Of a DNA stretch of 64,000 nucleotides, positions 62,758-64,000 are shown in pieces. Origin of the DNA: Pseudomonas sp. Q11. GTDB taxonomy: Bacteria; Pseudomonadota; Gammaproteobacteria; Pseudomonadales; Pseudomonadaceae. The DNA is taken from positions 1 through 64,000 of the forward strand of contig NZ_JAKNQY010000011.1 in assembly GCF_024494355.1 (NCBI RefSeq), in the 5' to 3' direction. The position numbers were made by a program, and so were the translations under genes. A model generated the notes under the pieces. It saw only the letters and a program-made list of their open reading frames with translations, did no database searches and was not told the origin of the DNA. The number at the start of each line of letters is the position of its first letter. Within the stretch, counting starts at the first letter, position 1.

Positions 62758-64000
62758 ATGAACCGCAGCCTCGCCATAAAACTGGGCATGATTGCCCTAT
62801 TGATCCTCCTGCTGATGATCCCGCTGTTGATGATCAACGGCCTCATCGACGAGCGCCAGGAGCTGCGTGACGAGGTACTGCAGGACATCGCCCGCAGTTC
62901 CAGTCACAGCCAGCAACTCATCGGGCCGATGATCGTGGTGCCGTTTCGCAAGGATGTGCGGGTCTGGAATACCAACGAGAAGACCGGGGTGCGTTTCCTG
63001 GAAACCGTCGAGCAAAGCGGTGAGTTGTATTTTCTGCCGGAGCAATTGGACGTCGACGGCCAGATCCGCACAGAAACTCGTGCACGCGGGATCTACGAGG
63101 CGCGGTTGTTTCATGCCGACAACCGGGTCGACGGCCACTTCAAGGTGCCTGAGCGTTTCGGCGTAGCCACCAAGGATTTTGCCGACTACCGCTTTGACGA
63201 ACCGTACCTGAGCGTGGGCATCAGCGACATCCGCGGCATTGAGAATGCACTGACCCTGACGCTCAACCAGCAGACCGTCGATTTCCTGCCCGGCTCGCGG
63301 ACCGGCTGGCTGGGGCAGGGCGTGCATGTGCCGCTGCCCATGGTCACGGCCCAGGGCAGTGCTGAACTGACCTTCGGTTTCGACCTGCGGCTGCAAGGCA
63401 CCGGTCAGTTACAGATTCTGCCGGTAGGTAAATCCACCCAAGTGCACCTGTCGGCCGACTGGCCGCACCCGAGCTTCATCGGCAACTACCTGCCTACCCG
63501 GCGCGACATCAATGAGCAGGGCTTCAGTGCCGACTGGCAGACATCGTTTTTCTCTACAAACCTGCTGGAAACCCTGCAAGCCTGCGAGCCAAGCGATGGC
63601 TGCGAAGCGTTCCGCAGCCGTGCCTTTGGTGTGAGTTTCATCGATCCGGTGGACCAGTACCTCAAGAGCGACCGGGCGATCAAATATGCACTGCTGTTCA
63701 TTGCGCTGACGTTTGCCGGGTTCTTTCTCTTCGAAGTACTCAAGAGCCTGGCGGTGCATCCGGTCCAGTACGCCTTGGTGGGCGCGGCGTTGGCGTTCTT
63801 TTACCTGTTGCTGCTGTCCCTGTCGGAACACATCGGCTTCGCCCTGGCCTACCTGGTGTCAGCCAGTGCCTGTGTGCTGCTGATCGGGTTCTATGTTTGC
63901 CATGTGTTGCGCAGCGTGAGCCATGGCCTGGGGTTTTCAGCGGGGTTGGCGGGCTTGTACGGCTTGCTCTATGGATTGTTGAGTGCCGAGGACTACGCTT
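62758..64000 (+). CDS. creD: Inner-membrane protein CreD (partial, runs off window)
   Basis: About 414 residues are visible without a stop: MNRSLAIKLGMIALLILLLM is the N-terminal anchor, a periplasmic-like domain (~30-300) follows, then several C-terminal TM spans (YALLFIALTFAGFFLFEVLK onward) up to the window edge. Full CreD is about 450 residues, so little is missing. CAGGGAGAGCCCCAC precedes the ATG. In the upstream region one TTCAC half of a cre/blr-tag lies at 62667-62671, but the second half is not conserved, so direct CreB control is uncertain. Confidence 0.92.
   Translation, partial: MNRSLAIKLGMIALLILLLMIPLLMINGLIDERQELRDEVLQDIARSSSHSQQLIGPMIVVPFRKDVRVWNTNEKTGVRFLETVEQSGELYFLPEQLDVDGQIRTETRARGIYEARLFHADNRVDGHFKVPERFGVATKDFADYRFDEPYLSVGISDIRGIENALTLTLNQQTVDFLPGSRTGWLGQGVHVPLPMVTAQGSAELTFGFDLRLQGTGQLQILPVGKSTQVHLSADWPHPSFIGNYLPTRRDINEQGFSADWQTSFFSTNLLETLQACEPSDGCEAFRSRAFGVSFIDPVDQYLKSDRAIKYALLFIALTFAGFFLFEVLKSLAVHPVQYALVGAALAFFYLLLLSLSEHIGFALAYLVSASACVLLIGFYVCHVLRSVSHGLGFSAGLAGLYGLLYGLLSAEDYA

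Overview
The window reads as chromosomal DNA of a Pseudomonas of the fluorescens group. The evidence is GC-rich codon use, many REP-type palindromes of the form GTGGGAGC...GCTCGCGA between genes, and a gene order matching the choline / glycine betaine / carnitine catabolic region I know from P. aeruginosa (betA to fdhA). Identifications rest on reading protein motifs; no database search was run.

Layout. 1-550: truncated IS110-family transposase, its non-coding end and a REP cluster. 559-4675: betIBA with a perfect 20-bp BetI-type operator. 4837-7913: choline ABC transporter choXWV. 8340-11638: sdaB, gbdR and a small conserved gene. 12098-14301: an AAA/ABC-type ATPase plus HNH-like two-gene unit that looks like an inserted defence cassette. 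14390-20370: gamma-butyrobetaine dioxygenase, cdhB, cdhA, cdhC, caiX and the divergent regulator cdhR. 20376-24023: accessory stretch with a palindrome-fronted P-loop ATPase, a DUF3010 protein, a RelE/Xre toxin-antitoxin pair and two small proteins. 24259-32002: dimethylglycine operon (dipeptidase, DUF5943-like gene, dgcA, dgcB, etfA, etfB). 32130-32840: non-coding array of DnaA boxes in diverged ~180-bp repeats. 33123-39870: GMC oxidoreductase/alpha-beta hydrolase fusion, membrane dihaem cytochrome c and metallophosphoesterase. 39978-44735: gbcA, gbcB, threonine aldolase and a TraX-like gene. 45181-54253: glyA, soxBDAG, purU, fdhA. 54300-57270: duplicated cold-shock genes, a pseudogene, Rhs remnants and a repeated 16-bp palindrome. 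58111-64000: DUF2780 protein, acyltransferase, retropepsin-like protein and creBC(D), with creD running off the end.

Function. Choline (ChoXWV import) goes through BetA and BetB to glycine betaine. Carnitine (CaiX binding; possibly made from gamma-butyrobetaine by the dioxygenase) reaches glycine betaine through CdhA, CdhC and CdhB. GbcAB, DgcAB with its ETF, and sarcosine oxidase SoxBDAG then remove the three methyl groups to give glycine. GlyA and SdaB take glycine to serine and pyruvate, while PurU and FdhA handle one-carbon units and formaldehyde. BetI, GbdR and CdhR are the local regulators.

Least explained parts: the ATPase/HNH pair, the DnaA-box array, the GMC-hydrolase/cytochrome/phosphoesterase trio, and a CTGTCA(GA/AC)GTTGACAG palindrome placed upstream of several small genes.
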